Below are positions 26,862-38,984 of a DNA stretch of 41,152 bases, in pieces (position 1 is the stretch's first letter; each line of letters opens with the position of its first letter). Source of the DNA: Azolla pinnata. Lineage: Eukaryota; Streptophyta; Polypodiopsida; Salviniales; Salviniaceae. The notes beneath the pieces were generated by a model. That model saw only the letters and a list, made by a program, of their open reading frames with translations. It had not been told where the DNA came from and searched no databases. The stretch spans positions 1 to 41,152 of the forward strand of contig JBBBWG010032786.1 of assembly GCA_037176905.1 (NCBI GenBank), in the 5' to 3' direction. A program made the position numbers and the translations under genes.

Positions 26862-29800
26862 TCAATAGACATTCTGCATGGCCTCTGGCGCCGACAACTT
26901 ATGGAAGACTAATTTTTGCTGCGGAAGCTGGTCACCAGCAACCATGGATATTTCGGTATCGACAAAAACTGTGTCCTCTTCTCTAAAGTCTCCTTTCAGG
27001 ATCCCTTTGGCCAATTCATTCTCCAAGTACTGTTGGATGACACGCTTCACTGGCCTGGCTCCATAGTTCGGATCATAACCCAAGCTCCCCAGGAGAAGTA
27101 CGGCGTTGTCACTCACTTTAATAGTTATCTTCCTCTCTGTCAGCCTCTTTTGTAGGCGTGCAATCTGTTCATTGTAGAAAACGAAAGCATGAGGAATGTT
27201 TTGAAGTACAAAGCCCACCCAATCCAAGCTCTCCTGGTGTGTATGGTAATGCATGCACATGCAATGATTATTTTTTACGCATGTGGACATGTATCTACGT
27301 TGGGATTACTGTGTATTTTTACGGATTGTCCAAGACAATGGAGCAAGAAGATGCATTAACTCTTAACGCACCAAATCACGCAGAAAAGAGAAAAACTTAC
27401 CTGGAGCTTGACAATCTTGCCAATTTGTTCACGGTCGAGCGGTTGAAAGACGATGTACTCATCGATACGATTCATGAATTCAGGACGGAAGGTCGACCGG
27501 GCAACATCCATAACCCTGCTCTTGATCGCCTCGTAAGTGCTTTCAGCTGATCCATTGCTACTCTCTACGTTGAGAATATACTGAGACCCGATATTGGAAG
27601 TCATAATGATTACTGAATTGCTAAAGTTCACCGTTCTCCCTTGAGAATCCGTAACTCGGCCATCATCAAGGATTTGGAGGAGGATGTTAAACACGTCGGA
27701 ATGTGCTTTCTCTATCTCGTCAAAGAGAATCACAGCATACGGTCTTCTTCGGATGGCTTCAGTCAGCTGGCCTCCTTCATCGTAGCCAACATACCCTGGG
27801 GGTGCACCGATCAGTCTAGACACTGCATGCTTCTCCATATATTCACTCATATCAATCCTCACCAATGCATCCTCGGTGTTGAACATGTAGGATGCCAGAG
27901 CTTTCGCTAACTCAGTCTTGCCTACTCCAGTAGGTCCCATGAACATGAAGCTCGCAATCGGCTTGTTTGGATCTGAAAGCCCCGCTCTCGACCGCTGTAT
28001 CGCTTCGGCAACTGCCTTCACTGCTGGATCTTGTCCTATCACTCTCTTATGTAGCTCTACATCCAAATAGAGAAGCTTCTCTCTCTCCGATTGGAGAAGC
28101 TTGGAAACAGGAATGCCTGTCCATTTGCTGACGATCTCCGAGATATCATTTCCTGTCACTTCCTCCCGCAGCATTGTCTTCCCTGTGTTCTGGTAGTCTA
28201 CAAGTAGCTTCTCGGCTTCATCCAGCTTCTTTTGAAGTGACATTAGGCTTCCATATTTGAGCTCTGCTGCCCTGTTAAGGTCGTAATCACGCTCCGCTTG
28301 TTGGATCTCAATATTTACTCGATCAACCTATTCACCATTTATGAAATAAAAATTAACATCACAATAAGAACAATGATCAGAAGAAGTATACATGGAGAAG
28401 AAAGAATTCACGCTTCAACACTATTGACGAACAGACATAAAATTTCTGTCTACGTAGAAGTGCCCAAACATGATCAGATATGTGCGGAGGGCTATGGGTG
28501 GTGTAGAATATAAGAATTTCTTTTGCTTCCTTTGTCCATGTTTTAATCCTTATGGGTACTATAAAAGATTCATGGAAGTTGTCCTATTTCAAGTGATTCT
28601 CTTTCAAAGTGATAGACTCCTGAAGTACCTCTTCTTTAATGGACTGAATATTACTCATGACTGATTTCTCGTGTTCCCACTGATCAACCAGCTCCTTCTG
28701 TCTTTGTTTCAAGAGATTCAATTCCGATTCAAGCTTACTCAGCCTATCTCGGGAAGCTTTATCTGTATCATTTGTAAGAGAGAGCCGCTCCATCTCAAGT
28801 TTCAATACGGATCTATCAATTTCATCTAATGCAGTAGGCTTTGAAGTTATTTCCATCTTCAACTTTGCAGCCGCTTCATCAACCAGATCAATAGCTGCAA
28901 GGAAACAGAGAAGACCATAAATTAGCCAGTTAAATTAATGGTGTTTGGTCTTGACTTCTTCATACACGAGTCATTGATCTATTGACTTGCCTCCGTCATG
29001 CATTTTGATACAGCACAAAACACGGCAGAGAACAACCTTACACAAAGTATGAGATGCATACCCAATTACTCTGGATTCTATACTCCTAGATCTTTTACAT
29101 TAGGTACAAATGTTTGTAAAGCTACAGGAATCTGTATGAATACAAGAATGAGGCTTGAAAGACAGCTTGTTTCAGCTTGAAGCCTAAATGCCCTTTACTC
29201 TGTTCATGATGTGAATAAAATATACCTTTATCAGGAAGGAAACGATCACTGATATAACGATCTGAAAGGACAGCAGCTTCGACCAATGCACTGTCTGATA
29301 TCCGAACCCCATGGTGTAACTCATATCGTTCACGTAGACCTCTAAGTATGGAAATGGTATCTGGCACTGTCGGTTGATCAACATAAACCTGTTGAAACCG
29401 TCTTTCTAATGCTGGATCCTTCTCTATGTATTTTCTATATTCATCAAGGGTGGTTGCTCCAATACATCGCAGTTCTCCGCGACCGAGCATTGGTTTCAGC
29501 AAATTCCCAGCATCCATAGCTCCACTTGTTGCACCTGGAAGTATGTAAACCATCTTAGATCATTTATTACCAATTAAAATTCATGGGTGTACAAGGAGAG
29601 TTTTAGCTATACCTGCCCCTACTACAGTATGTATCTCATCGATGAAAAGAATGATTTGACTGTCTGAATCAGTAACTTCTTTCAGAACTGCTTTCAGCCT
29701 GTCTTCAAATTCTCCACGATACTTTGCACCAGCAATTAAAGCTCCCATATCTAATGAAATTAGCTACAATAAAGCAAAGAAAGATTATGTAAGCACACAA

Positions 29801-32800
29801 AATGAGCAAATAAAATTACTGCATAGCAAAGTAAAGAAAACAAATGTTTAAGTACAATTCTATGAAACATTTGATGAATATCTAAAACAACATCAAAATA
29901 TTGAAAATATTGTGCGGATTCATATGATGCCAATTCCAATTTATTTGAAAGCCATCTCTCAATCCTTGCATCCTCCATACTCATTAAAGAAGCAATCTAG
30001 ACTACTTTGCTCAAACAGTAGGAAACCCAAACAGGAGAAAGAAATAGCTTGGAGCAAGAAATTTCATCAATAATATGACTATGTGCCAGATTTCAGATTT
30101 TCTCTTGCGATCACAGCATGTCACAGGGTTCCTGGCTCCATGCAAGGGGAAACCTGCAGCATTGCTCATGTAAGTCTGAAGAGGATTATCTGCTCAAGGA
30201 GGGATATTACTTCCTATTATCTTTCCTCTCAAGATTGACTACCATGATAAAATGTGGATACTGTTTTGCTTCACATGCCTAAGAGGGACTACCCCCAGAC
30301 CTAAGTATTCCTTGATCAACGATAGTATACCACAAATACCAGAAGGGAAAAGAAAATATGCTTGCATGGAATATTTTCCAGATTTTTCAGATGATTAATA
30401 AGATGCAATGACTTTCAGCAAACAACCAGAACATCACTGTTGAATTGTTGCACTAAGACCCTAAACATAAAGCAAAGGTACTTACTTTTCTATTCATTAA
30501 AGCTTGAGGAACATCTCCCTGTACGATTCTTTGGGCCAGCCTGAACATATCAAGAAATGATTGTGTAAGAAAAAAAAATACTTAAAAACAAATCAGGTCA
30601 AAGTGTTCAAAGAAACTGCACCCTTCAGAGATGGCAGTCTTTCCGACTCCTGGCTCTCCAATGAGGACTGGGTTATTCTTTGTTCGTCTTGAGAGAATTT
30701 GAATGCATCGCCGGATCTCATCATCTCTTCCGATAACTGGGTCTAGCTTTCCTTGCCTCGCCATTTCTGTTAAGTCCTTCCCATACTTATCTAAAGCTTC
30801 ATATTTCCCCTCAGGATCTATATTATATGAAGCAAGGAAAAGGAAAAATCAGTGTTATTCTTAGCACTCACATACAAAGAGGTGAAGATAGCCTAAATGG
30901 GTTTACCTTGATCCATGACCTTTTGAGTTCCTCGAATTGCAAGAACAGCTGCTGATAGAGCTTTCTGACTTATTTGAAAATCCTTAAATAATTGCATCCC
31001 AAATCGTTTGTCTTTTGCATAACTAAGAACTAAATGTTCAACTGATAGAAAGGAGTCTCCATATTCCTTCTTGAAGGCCCGGGCCCTGTCAATTAATGCC
31101 TCTAAATCACGTCCTAGCATTGATCCACTGTTCTCTCCTATTACCTGTTTTTTTAGTCACAGTTATTAGTTGATAAGAAAAACAATTGGCTATGCTCAGC
31201 AGGAAAGAAAAATATAACTTGAAACCTCTGAAACTAATGGACCACTGTAAGTTCAACCCATGGCAGATACCTATTGAGATATTCATCTGAACCTCTAAAA
31301 TTTATGGACTCATTAAAAGACCAGACAACGGCACAAACTGGTTTAGACACTCCAACGAGAACAGAGATATATTTCTAGAACTCTTGCTTTCATGGGCTGG
31401 TACTGCTTATAGGTAGATTTGAGTGTAAATCTTTCTTACTGGTTGGGTGCATCAGTAAACTCAAAATCTCTTAATTTGAAAGGCCATTCATAAGAACACT
31501 TCAGTTGTCATTCATATAGTTCTAAAACTCTAGATTTCATAGGCCATACTGCTTTAGGTAGATTTGATTATGTACACAAGTAAACTCAATTATCTTATTA
31601 AGATTGTGAAAAAGCATACACAAAAACTCCCAGATTTGACCCTTACTTTTGGTTGTCTTTGTATGAATCTCTCGGTAGCTTGAAGCAGCTCAGTGTTATC
31701 AACATTAGCCTTCGCAAAAATGCGCCGAGCTAATCCATTTCTTTGTTCTAACAATGCCTTCATCAAGTGTTCCGTCTCCACAATCTGATGCTTGCTTTCT
31801 TTGGCAACTTCAGGGGATGCCACCACTGCTTGCCAAGCCATTTCTGTAAATTCAGTTTGATCAATCTGCAAATAAAAGAACACATTCATCTCTCTTAAAG
31901 GACCCACTGAAGCTCTAGGCCATCATTACAAATAAATCTGTAAAGATGCATAAAAACAAAAAACCATGGCAGGATAAAGAACTACAATAATATGAGAACT
32001 AACCACACATACATGCATCTCAACCTGTTTATTCCTAAAATTGGAAATGCCTTCAATGCTTGATTAGGTGTCAATAATCAACTCTGGTATTTTCAATATA
32101 CACACATCTATACGCGTGTTTATCGTCCATAAAAGCATAACATACATCCCTTCATACAGATAGAAATCTCTCAAACAATTCAATATATGAAAACAATCAA
32201 TTCTAATACTTTCAGAACATGTGTGCACACGTACACACGTCTATGTGTAAAGAAACTACCACTGGTCCTAACCAAATGATGTGAAAACCTTGCTATTCAA
32301 AGAGTTCACACAGTTAAACTGTGGATACGAAATGGACTTGCTTGTATTTTGACAATAAAAGGCTCAAAGCAAGCACAGCTTTGACATCCTTAGGACTAAA
32401 GTCGGTACATGTACCATCATTGTCGACAAGTTTACACCTTATCATGATGCATATTCAGAAAAACTCTACTTGGCATGATAGGATTGGGGATTGGTCTCGT
32501 AGGATTCTCTATAATGTCTGAAATTTGTAGAATCACGGTACATCAGACATTGTTAATGCTTGGATGACTCAAAACAGAATAACTATCAATCACAAAAGAT
32601 GGGCATCAATGTCGTGAGGTACCATTAATCAGCCGGATGGATATTGACATGCACGTAGATTTACACATATGGATAAAATCGCAAAATCCATATACAAGTA
32701 CACACACACGCACGTACATACAGGTTCACAAGGAGAAATATTACCTTTGCTGCCTGGCAGACGATGCGATTCTTCTGGAAGGTCTTCCTCTCCGTAACAG

Positions 32801-33002
32801 CACGTCCGATCCTGAGGTCAGAAGCATTCATGAGGCCGAAAGGTCTCTTGAGAGCAGAGGTGTCCCTCGCGTTGATGCTGTGGTTCCTGACAGAAAGGCG
32901 CTTGGGGGAGAAGCTCGTGTGGGGCAGGGTATTATTCTCCGACAGGAACCGGAGGCATGATGAGACAGAAGAAGAAGAGGGGGGAGAGACAAATAACGCC
33001 AT
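26862..33002 (-). CDS. CLPB3: Plastid ClpB disaggregase (ClpB3-like)
   Basis: Ten minus-strand exons: 33002-32745, 31865-31647, 31144-30907, 30817-30622, 30540-30486, 29763-29613, 29534-29226, 28894-28629, 28327-27401 and 27164-26862; all GT-AG, total 2,922 nt, 973 aa. Order: Ser/Arg-rich transit peptide (about 1-85), Clp N domain ([23 protein letters not shown]), AAA+ domain 1 with Walker A GEPGVGKT (about 291-298) and Walker B ILFIDEIH, the coiled-coil M domain that sets ClpB apart from ClpC ([18 protein letters not shown]), and AAA+ domain 2 with Walker A GPTGVGKT (about 695-702) and [10 protein letters not shown]. It ends with a C-terminal domain in [11 protein letters not shown]. No IGL/IGF ClpP-binding loop was noticed. 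Known role: a hexameric ATPase that resolubilises protein aggregates in the chloroplast stroma with Hsp70, needed for heat tolerance and chloroplast development. The start [12 protein letters not shown] is preferred because it begins a typical transit peptide; the frame stays open upstream to 33215. Divergent from the TPR gene. Confidence 0.95.
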
Positions 33003-33069
33003 AGCCAGAAGCTCCCGGAAGTGTTTGCTCGCGACAGAAGGAAAACCCCGAAGGGAACCCACTACACAG

Positions 33070-33106
33070 AGAAGAAGAAGAAGAAGAAGAAGAAGAAGAA
33101 GAAGAG
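33070..33106. repeat. (GAA)n microsatellite in the ClpB 5' flank
   Basis: About twelve GAA units, read on the minus strand as CTT/CTC leucine codons in a frame continuous with ClpB. Upstream of the preferred start. Confidence 0.93.
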
Positions 33107-33582
33107 AGGAAGCAAAACAGAGCGAGAAGAAGATGATAGAGAAAAAGAAGAGGAAACAGAGACAAGTGGAGCGTGTTTTCTGTCCATTTTGTGAAAAAGA
33201 AGAAGAAATAGACATATTTGTGATGAAGGTGAATGGGGTTCACAATGTAAAAGAAAACTTGTCAATGAGACAAGTGGAGAGTGTTATGAAGTAGGACACA
33301 GAACATGCCTAGATCTTAGCTTGAATCGATTGATGCACACATATTGATAATGGGACGAATGATAATCGATCGGATGTGTTCGAGATCAATGGCGAATGTT
33401 ATCGTGTCAGGGGATCGTGCAAGGAAGTTGTCGTGCTATCTGATGGCGAAGAAATAAATTAAGTGTCATTATCCACGCCACAGAAAATAAGTTACGGGTG
33501 CTGCTACCCATAACAAAATTTCTGTGCATGGATTGCCCTGGCACATGAGACAATGGTACAATGAATCAATTCGTAAGTGAAG

Positions 33583-33669
33583 CACACATTGGTACGGTGA
33601 GATTGGTAGACACGCCGCTCCGAGGAAGCAGTGCTACAACATCCCGATTCGAATCCGAGCGGTGTGGCA
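33583..33669 (+). pseudogene. Decayed plastid-type trnL(UAG)-like sequence (probable NUPT)
   Basis: From 33596 the sequence reads GGTGAGATTGGTAGACACGC, then an anticodon arm CCGCT-CCGAGGA-AGCAG, a TGCTACAACA variable arm and a T arm with TTCGAAT, ending GGCA. This is the layout of plastid trnL-UAG, and against my memory of that gene most bases match up to the acceptor stem, with differences mainly transitions. Damage: loop position 33 is C instead of U, the anticodon position reads GAG not UAG, the anticodon stem has one and the T stem two mismatches, and the 5' acceptor side carries a small insertion. Best read as a nuclear copy of plastid DNA that has lost function. A bacterial or mitochondrial tRNA-Leu source cannot be excluded. 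No flanking plastid gene is recognisable. Confidence 0.7.
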
Positions 33670-34067
33670 TTCGACTTCTTCTGAAGTCCAAAACCACCTT
33701 TTTTACTCGAATTCTACGAGAACGGATGCAAAAGCAGCGAAAAAACATACAGCGAGACGGAAGATTCCGACGCTTTCCCTTTTTCAACACGATAAAACGT
33801 CTGTACGAAGCACTCTACGCAGCGACGAAATCTACGATGCTCGTTCCAGCTCATCGTCGTTACACTCATGAAATATATCTCGACGATTACCGATATCCCA
33901 AGACTCGACTCCAAATCAAAATACTGGCTTTTAAACCCCAGTCAGTGCATATGTACACATTTGCTGATTTTGTTTGGATCATTTGGGAGACAGAACAGAG
34001 TTCGAATTACAAAACGAATTGCTCGGAGCTTCTTCTTCTTCTTCTTCTGCCTTTCTCTGTCAGAGAG

Positions 34068-34097
34068 ATGACCTCGCGACGAATGCTTCTGCCCTAA
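34068..34097 (+). other. Possible nine-codon uORF before the TPR gene
   Basis: ATGACCTCGCGACGAATG... ends at a TAA lying inside the first telo-box unit, 37 bp before the TPR ATG. It matters only if transcription starts upstream of it, which the sequence does not show. Confidence 0.3.
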
Positions 34098-34117
34098 ACC
34101 CTAAACCCTAAACCCTA
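34092..34117. promoter_or_regulatory. Triple telo-box (CCCTAAA)3CCCTA at the TPR start
   Basis: Three and a half perfect plant-type telomere units end 17 bp before the ATG, so they lie in the core promoter or 5' UTR. Clustered telo-boxes in plants recruit telomere-repeat-binding factors and Polycomb or activate growth-related genes. The role here is inferred from motif and place. Confidence 0.65.
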
Positions 34118-34134
34118 CGACCAAGGAAGGAGCC

Positions 34135-37101
34135 ATGGCCAGGTTGGTGCTCCGATCCGCGCCTCGGAAAAGAGCTCTCTCTTGCTTCCTTCCCAATCTG
34201 GTGCAGCATCCGTCATGGTGTTCTTCCTCCCTTCCTGCCGTGATGCGGATTCCCGCCGTTCCTTGCTGGAACCCGGTGCCCGGCGTGGCGCACTCCTCCG
34301 TTCCCATTCACTCAGGTGCGAGCAAATCCGGGCTTTTCTCAGGAAACGCATTTTCTTGCAGAATGCTCAGCTCATTGCCTCAGCGTGACCTGGAGACAGA
34401 CGCCTCCCGTGAGGTATATCCCGCTGGAAAGATCTGCGAAGAAAACGACGATTCCCGCAAGCCTCCTGATGTGGAAAGCAAGAAGGAAGCCATTCGAGAA
34501 TCCGCAGACAGATATACACTTGCAATCCAAAGCTCTGGAAAAGCGACTAGTATATACGATGCTACTGCTAGAAGGCATGACGTCAAGAAGAGAACGACGA
34601 AGGCTGCTCAGAATGATCCAGAGAGATTTTCCTTTAATAATGAGCTGCAAAGCTCTGGATTGAACTCCCCCAAAGCGATGGAGATGGATACTGCTAACAA
34701 ACCTAATGTGAAGACCACAAAGTCTTCTAGGCATGGCCATAAGAACACGAATACTACTACTCCTAGCACTAATGTGGAGATCAAGACTGATACTCGGCAT
34801 GACTTGGAAACAGATACACATGAAACTGACGGTTCTAGCAAGGTCTCCAAAGATCGGACTAGGAAACCCAGCGTGAAGAGGAAGAATGTGGTTAAGGATG
34901 ACTCTGGGAGCGAGATTCAGAGCCCTGAAGAGATCATATGGAAAGGCACAACTAATGCTAACAGACCATCTCTGGAGACTGAGAATGACTTAGAAACAGA
35001 TATACATACAATCCGTAGCTCTAGGAAGGCGTCTAACGATCGAGCTAAGAAAACTGGTGCGAGGATGAAGAATGTGGTTAAGGATGACTTTGGGAGAGAT
35101 GTGCATGAGATCCAGAGCACTGGTGAGGGCATATCTAGGGACACAAATGGTACTAGCAGACCATCTTTGGAAACTGAAAATGACGCGTCGATTCTGAATG
35201 CTAGATCATCCATGGCTGTTGAAGAAAGCATTGAGGCACTCGAGGTATTGTTAAGAAAACTTGATGCATCTGTGCCGACGGATGTCCTTCAGATTGGTGC
35301 AACTTGTTTAAGGCTAGCACAATTATGTGTTTCAATGGATGAAGATGCTGATAAAATCTTAATGTATGGGCAACGAGCATTAGGTATCTTCGGGTGCAAC
35401 CAAACCTCTGTTGAATATGCGACATGTTTAGAGACTATTGGGTGTGCATATCATAAGAAAGGGGAGTTTGAGAAGGCGGTGAGACAGTTGGAAAGATCAG
35501 CCATGATTCTGGAAAGGCTGAGTATCACAATGACAGAAAAAGAATTAGGGTCTCTGAAATATGCAGTGCAAGCACTTCTTGGGCAAGCCAACATGGAGCT
35601 TGGCAGAGAAGAAGAGGCGTTGCTCAACTTTCAGGAGGCGCTTGCTATAAATGAGAGGGTTTTGGAGTCGCATGATCCCAGTCTCGGGAAGTCCTACCAG
35701 AAAACAGCAGAAGTATGTATTCAAGCTCAAGACTTTAATGAAGCGCTTGCTTTGTGCATGAAAGCGTTGCCTATCTATATTGAACACTATGGAGAAAGTT
35801 CCTTGCAGGTAGCAGAATTAAGGAAACTCTTGTCTGTTATTTATTATGAGCTGGATGAATTTGATAAGGTTCTTTGCGAACATGAGGTGATAAGGCCCAT
35901 CATTGAGAGACTTGGGAAGCCAACAGAATTGGCATCACTTGATTTAGCCGCTGGTGAAGCTTTGCTGTGCTTGGAGAGGTATAAGAAGGCTATTCCCAAG
36001 CTCAACAATGCCGCAAAACATGCTTTACCTGGTAGTTGCATCCATGGACAAGCTTTGGTTTTGCTTTCGAAAGCTTATGCTTCATTGAAACAAGACAAGC
36101 TCGCCTCGAGTTATTGTAAGAAGGCACTGGATGTATTGAAGGAAAACGCAAAGTCAGCAGTGACAGGAGCAAGCTTAGTTGAACTAGCATCTGTCTTACA
36201 ATCTCTCCAAGAGCATGAGAAATCCATGGCCGTGCTTGAGATTGCACTACAAGCATACCAACAGCAGCCGGTGGAGCAAGCAGCAGCAGCGTATATTGAA
36301 TGCCAAATAGGTCGTTCATATCTGTCCTTGAACAAGTTTGGCGAAGCTTCGGCATATCTTGAGAGATCATCCGCAAAGATTGAAACCCTGCATGGACCAG
36401 AGAGCCCCGAGCTTCTTGATGTATACAACCATCTTGGGATTGCATACATGCGACTGGAAAGACTTGATGCGGCAATAGCGAAATTTGAGGCAGCCCAAGC
36501 AATATTGAAACTCAGTGATGTTTCTGATAGTGAAGTCACTATCACACTGTACAACAATTTGGCATGTCTCTATGATACTGTGGGCAGGTAAACTGTGCGT
36601 GTGCTGAGTATTTCTGTGCAATGGTTATATAGTAAATTGTTTGCATGGTCCAAAATCATTTTTCTTTTTACCCTGAACTTCATTCCATTGGTTCGTCTCT
36701 TTAGATGAGCATCTCCTAGCCTAGGCTCTACCCTGTAAGCCCTGCATTCTTTTCAGCAAAAACTGAAGAGTTTTCATTTGGACTTCTTTAATAACAGTCA
36801 TTCTAGTTTAATATATGCAATCATCCCACTCATCAAATCTGTCTTTTTCCACTTGTTCTTTGTGTCGCCTTACAAGTTGTTCAATGTGTTTTCCAGTGTG
36901 TCTCATGGATGAAGAGTTACATATAAATTTTGCTTTGTTGTTTGCAGGGTTGGGGATTCATTGATCTGTCAGAAGTGTTTAATTGATTCAATAAAGAAGT
37001 CAGGCATTGAAAACATCGTGTCCCTTGAAACTGCTGAGCAGAAGCTTGAATCACTAATTCAAAAAGTTAAGGCTTCAGAAAGCACCGGGAGAAAAGAGTG
37101 A
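34135..37101 (+). CDS. TPR-repeat protein (kinesin light chain/NPHP3-like), organelle-type N-terminus
   Basis: Two exons, 34135-36587 and 36948-37101 (GT-AG, 360-bp intron), total 2,607 nt, 868 aa. The N-terminus (MARLVLRSAPRKRALSCF) is Arg-rich with almost no acidic residues, like a mitochondrial or plastid presequence. Residues about 85-350 are polar, Lys/Asp/Thr-rich and probably disordered; they include a tandem duplication of ~62-65 residues. From about residue 355 to 820 I count roughly ten TPR units of the 40-42-residue kinesin light chain kind (for example YATCLETIGCAYHKKGEFEK, VYNHLGIAYMRLERLDAAI, YNNLACLYDTVGR). Exon 2 adds a last helix and a charged tail. TPR arrays bind peptides or proteins; the partner is unknown. 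The ATG lies 17 bp after a triple telo-box. Divergent from ClpB. Its closest named relatives cannot be fixed without a search. Confidence 0.9.
34801..35181 (+). repeat. Coding tandem duplication in the TPR gene
   Basis: Two in-frame units starting DLETD at 34801 and 34987 (residues 223 and 285; 62 and 65 residues). Shared landmarks are KNVVKDD, EIQS and RPSLETEN. The copies have diverged at many sites, so the duplication is not recent. An isolated DLETD also occurs near residue 85. Confidence 0.88.
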
Positions 37102-38390
37102 AGGAAACCAATCAGCAAAATGTAAGAATCAAGTTTTAGTCTTTAAACTGTTGGTCTACGGTGATGAATATGAGGCTCATGCAGGCAATGTTAATGAGGA
37201 AATCATTAACTAAATACTGCAAATATGATGAAGGATCTACCCAACCCATCGAATGAAGGAATGTGAATGGTTGGAAAAGAGTAACATCATTCATTCTTTC
37301 AGGTTCCATTCGGAATCAATCCATGAGCTGTAATCATTGTTCCGTCGACCACCCCATTAGAGTTAAATGCCTTGTTAATACAATGGTTCTAAATGGTTCT
37401 AAATGGGTTTCTTCTAAAGCATCTAGTTGCTGTAAATTATAATCTTTCTCATCCATTCACGTGGTGTGTGTGTTTGGATTGTGTATATGCTTGTGTTCGA
37501 AATATGTATGGCTTTGAGCTCTTTAAGGTGAAGAATTTGTTGGCTTCTTCTTAGGTGGATGGATTCGTGAGATTGCTAAGTGAACGAACCATGGCTAGTT
37601 AATTTGATTTATGTATATATCTATGAGCTTTCTTCTGATTTGAGAGCTTCATTTATCAAGTCCCTTACAAAGTGCTGAACAGTCAGCTCGCCGAAGTAAA
37701 AGAATATGGTTAGCAGGATGGCATACCGGAAGATAGCAGTGAATAGTAATGTTTAGAGATGGTTTCTTCTTTTCATTGATTCTATGAAGTACCAGAAAAT
37801 TGTAGTTCAAGTTTAGATGCTTATCAAAGACGGCAATCAGAGTAACATAAGACATGTTTTGGTAATCCCTACAAGAACCATAATACAATTACTCGATTGT
37901 TTCAGGTTTTAGGGTTTAGGGCAAGGGTTTTAATGTTCAACTTTCTGCTCTTATTAACCCAATTTAATGACTTGATTGAGCACACCATGTATAGGGCCTT
38001 TTAATGAGCTCAAAAGGAATTGTTTTTTGAGGGTGGAGTGGTCATCATCATCCGCCACTTCATCCGTTAATGGCTTGGAATAGAGCTACTAATTGAGCCA
38101 CCGTTTTCATGATCTTGTTGTTTGAAGAGTAACAATTCCGTGGGTTGATCTTGGATTGTGTTTCCTTGTTATTTGGAGGCATTATTTCCACAACCTCTTC
38201 TACCACTTTGATGTTTCTTCCTTGGACTGCTTCGCAACGTCGTCTCTAACAAACCAGCCAATGATCAGCCATGAATAATGAATTAGAAGCTTCAACCATC
38301 GTAGCGCTAGCCAGTGGAGGAGAAACCATGAAGGGAAATCTCCCATGCATTGACTCTCAATGACCAAGGGACTATACACATGCCATGAAT
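37102..38390. other. 3' flank of the TPR gene; no gene recognised
   Basis: AT-rich DNA with the TPR 3' UTR at its start. A reverse telo-box (TTTTAGGGTTTAGGG) lies at 37907-37921 and might mark the promoter of an unseen minus-strand transcript. Open frames of up to 84 codons look random. Confidence 0.6.
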
Positions 38391-38391
38391 A

Positions 38392-38740
38392 TGTACAACT
38401 ATCCATAGAATGTATATACACACACATGCAAACATACATGTATATTATGTGCACACAATATACCTACATACGTACATATATATACCTATCAATTCATACA
38501 TGCATAGTACATACATGCTTCCTATGGTACGTATACAAATATAATACATACATACATACATATATACATAGATACGTATTATATACCTGCTTTCAATATA
38601 TATAAACACACACACCTATACATATGCAAATAAATATTTGCATATGATACATATACATACACATATAATGTATGCAATACATACATAGATAAATACACAA
38701 GCAATAAATAAATTAATAAATAAATAAATAAACATAAGAT
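38392..38740. repeat. ATAC/ATAT-rich microsatellite cluster
   Basis: About 350 bp dominated by ACAT, ATAC and TATA units, ending with an AATA run (38703-38732). Open frames here are rich in Tyr, Ile, His and Cys, as expected from the repeat. Confidence 0.88.
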
Positions 38741-38984
38741 TTGAAATATATTGTGATATACACCAATGTGCATCATGTGAGTGGCTCGAGGACTAAGATG
38801 AGCAACATCAATGTAGGTTGAGCACAACTAAGGCATGAGAGTGCAAAGAGAGAAGAAATCCCCTAATCCATTACATATAGTTTTGAAAGGAGTCATTTCA
38901 AATTTGGTTTAGGGTTTGATCAAATTAAGAAAGCCCTAATTCATAATTCAATCTATGATACCTTGCTGCAAGTGGTTCGATTCA

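Larger units (their letters stand above)
33003..34134. other. Shared intergenic region between divergent ClpB and TPR genes
   Basis: About 1.1 kb separates the two start codons. It holds the ClpB 5' UTR with a GAA run, a decayed plastid tRNA-like sequence, a second CTT run (34030-34050), a short uORF and a triple telo-box just before the TPR ATG. The open frame 33561-34097 runs across the tRNA relic and is not credible as a gene. Confidence 0.7.

Noticed and set aside
33561..34097. 178-codon plus-strand frame between ClpB and the TPR gene
   Set aside because: It reads through the tRNA relic and a CTT repeat and ends in the telo-box; no family resemblance.
38200..38830. Several 80-codon frames rich in Tyr and Ile
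   Set aside because: Generated by ATAC/ATAT microsatellites.
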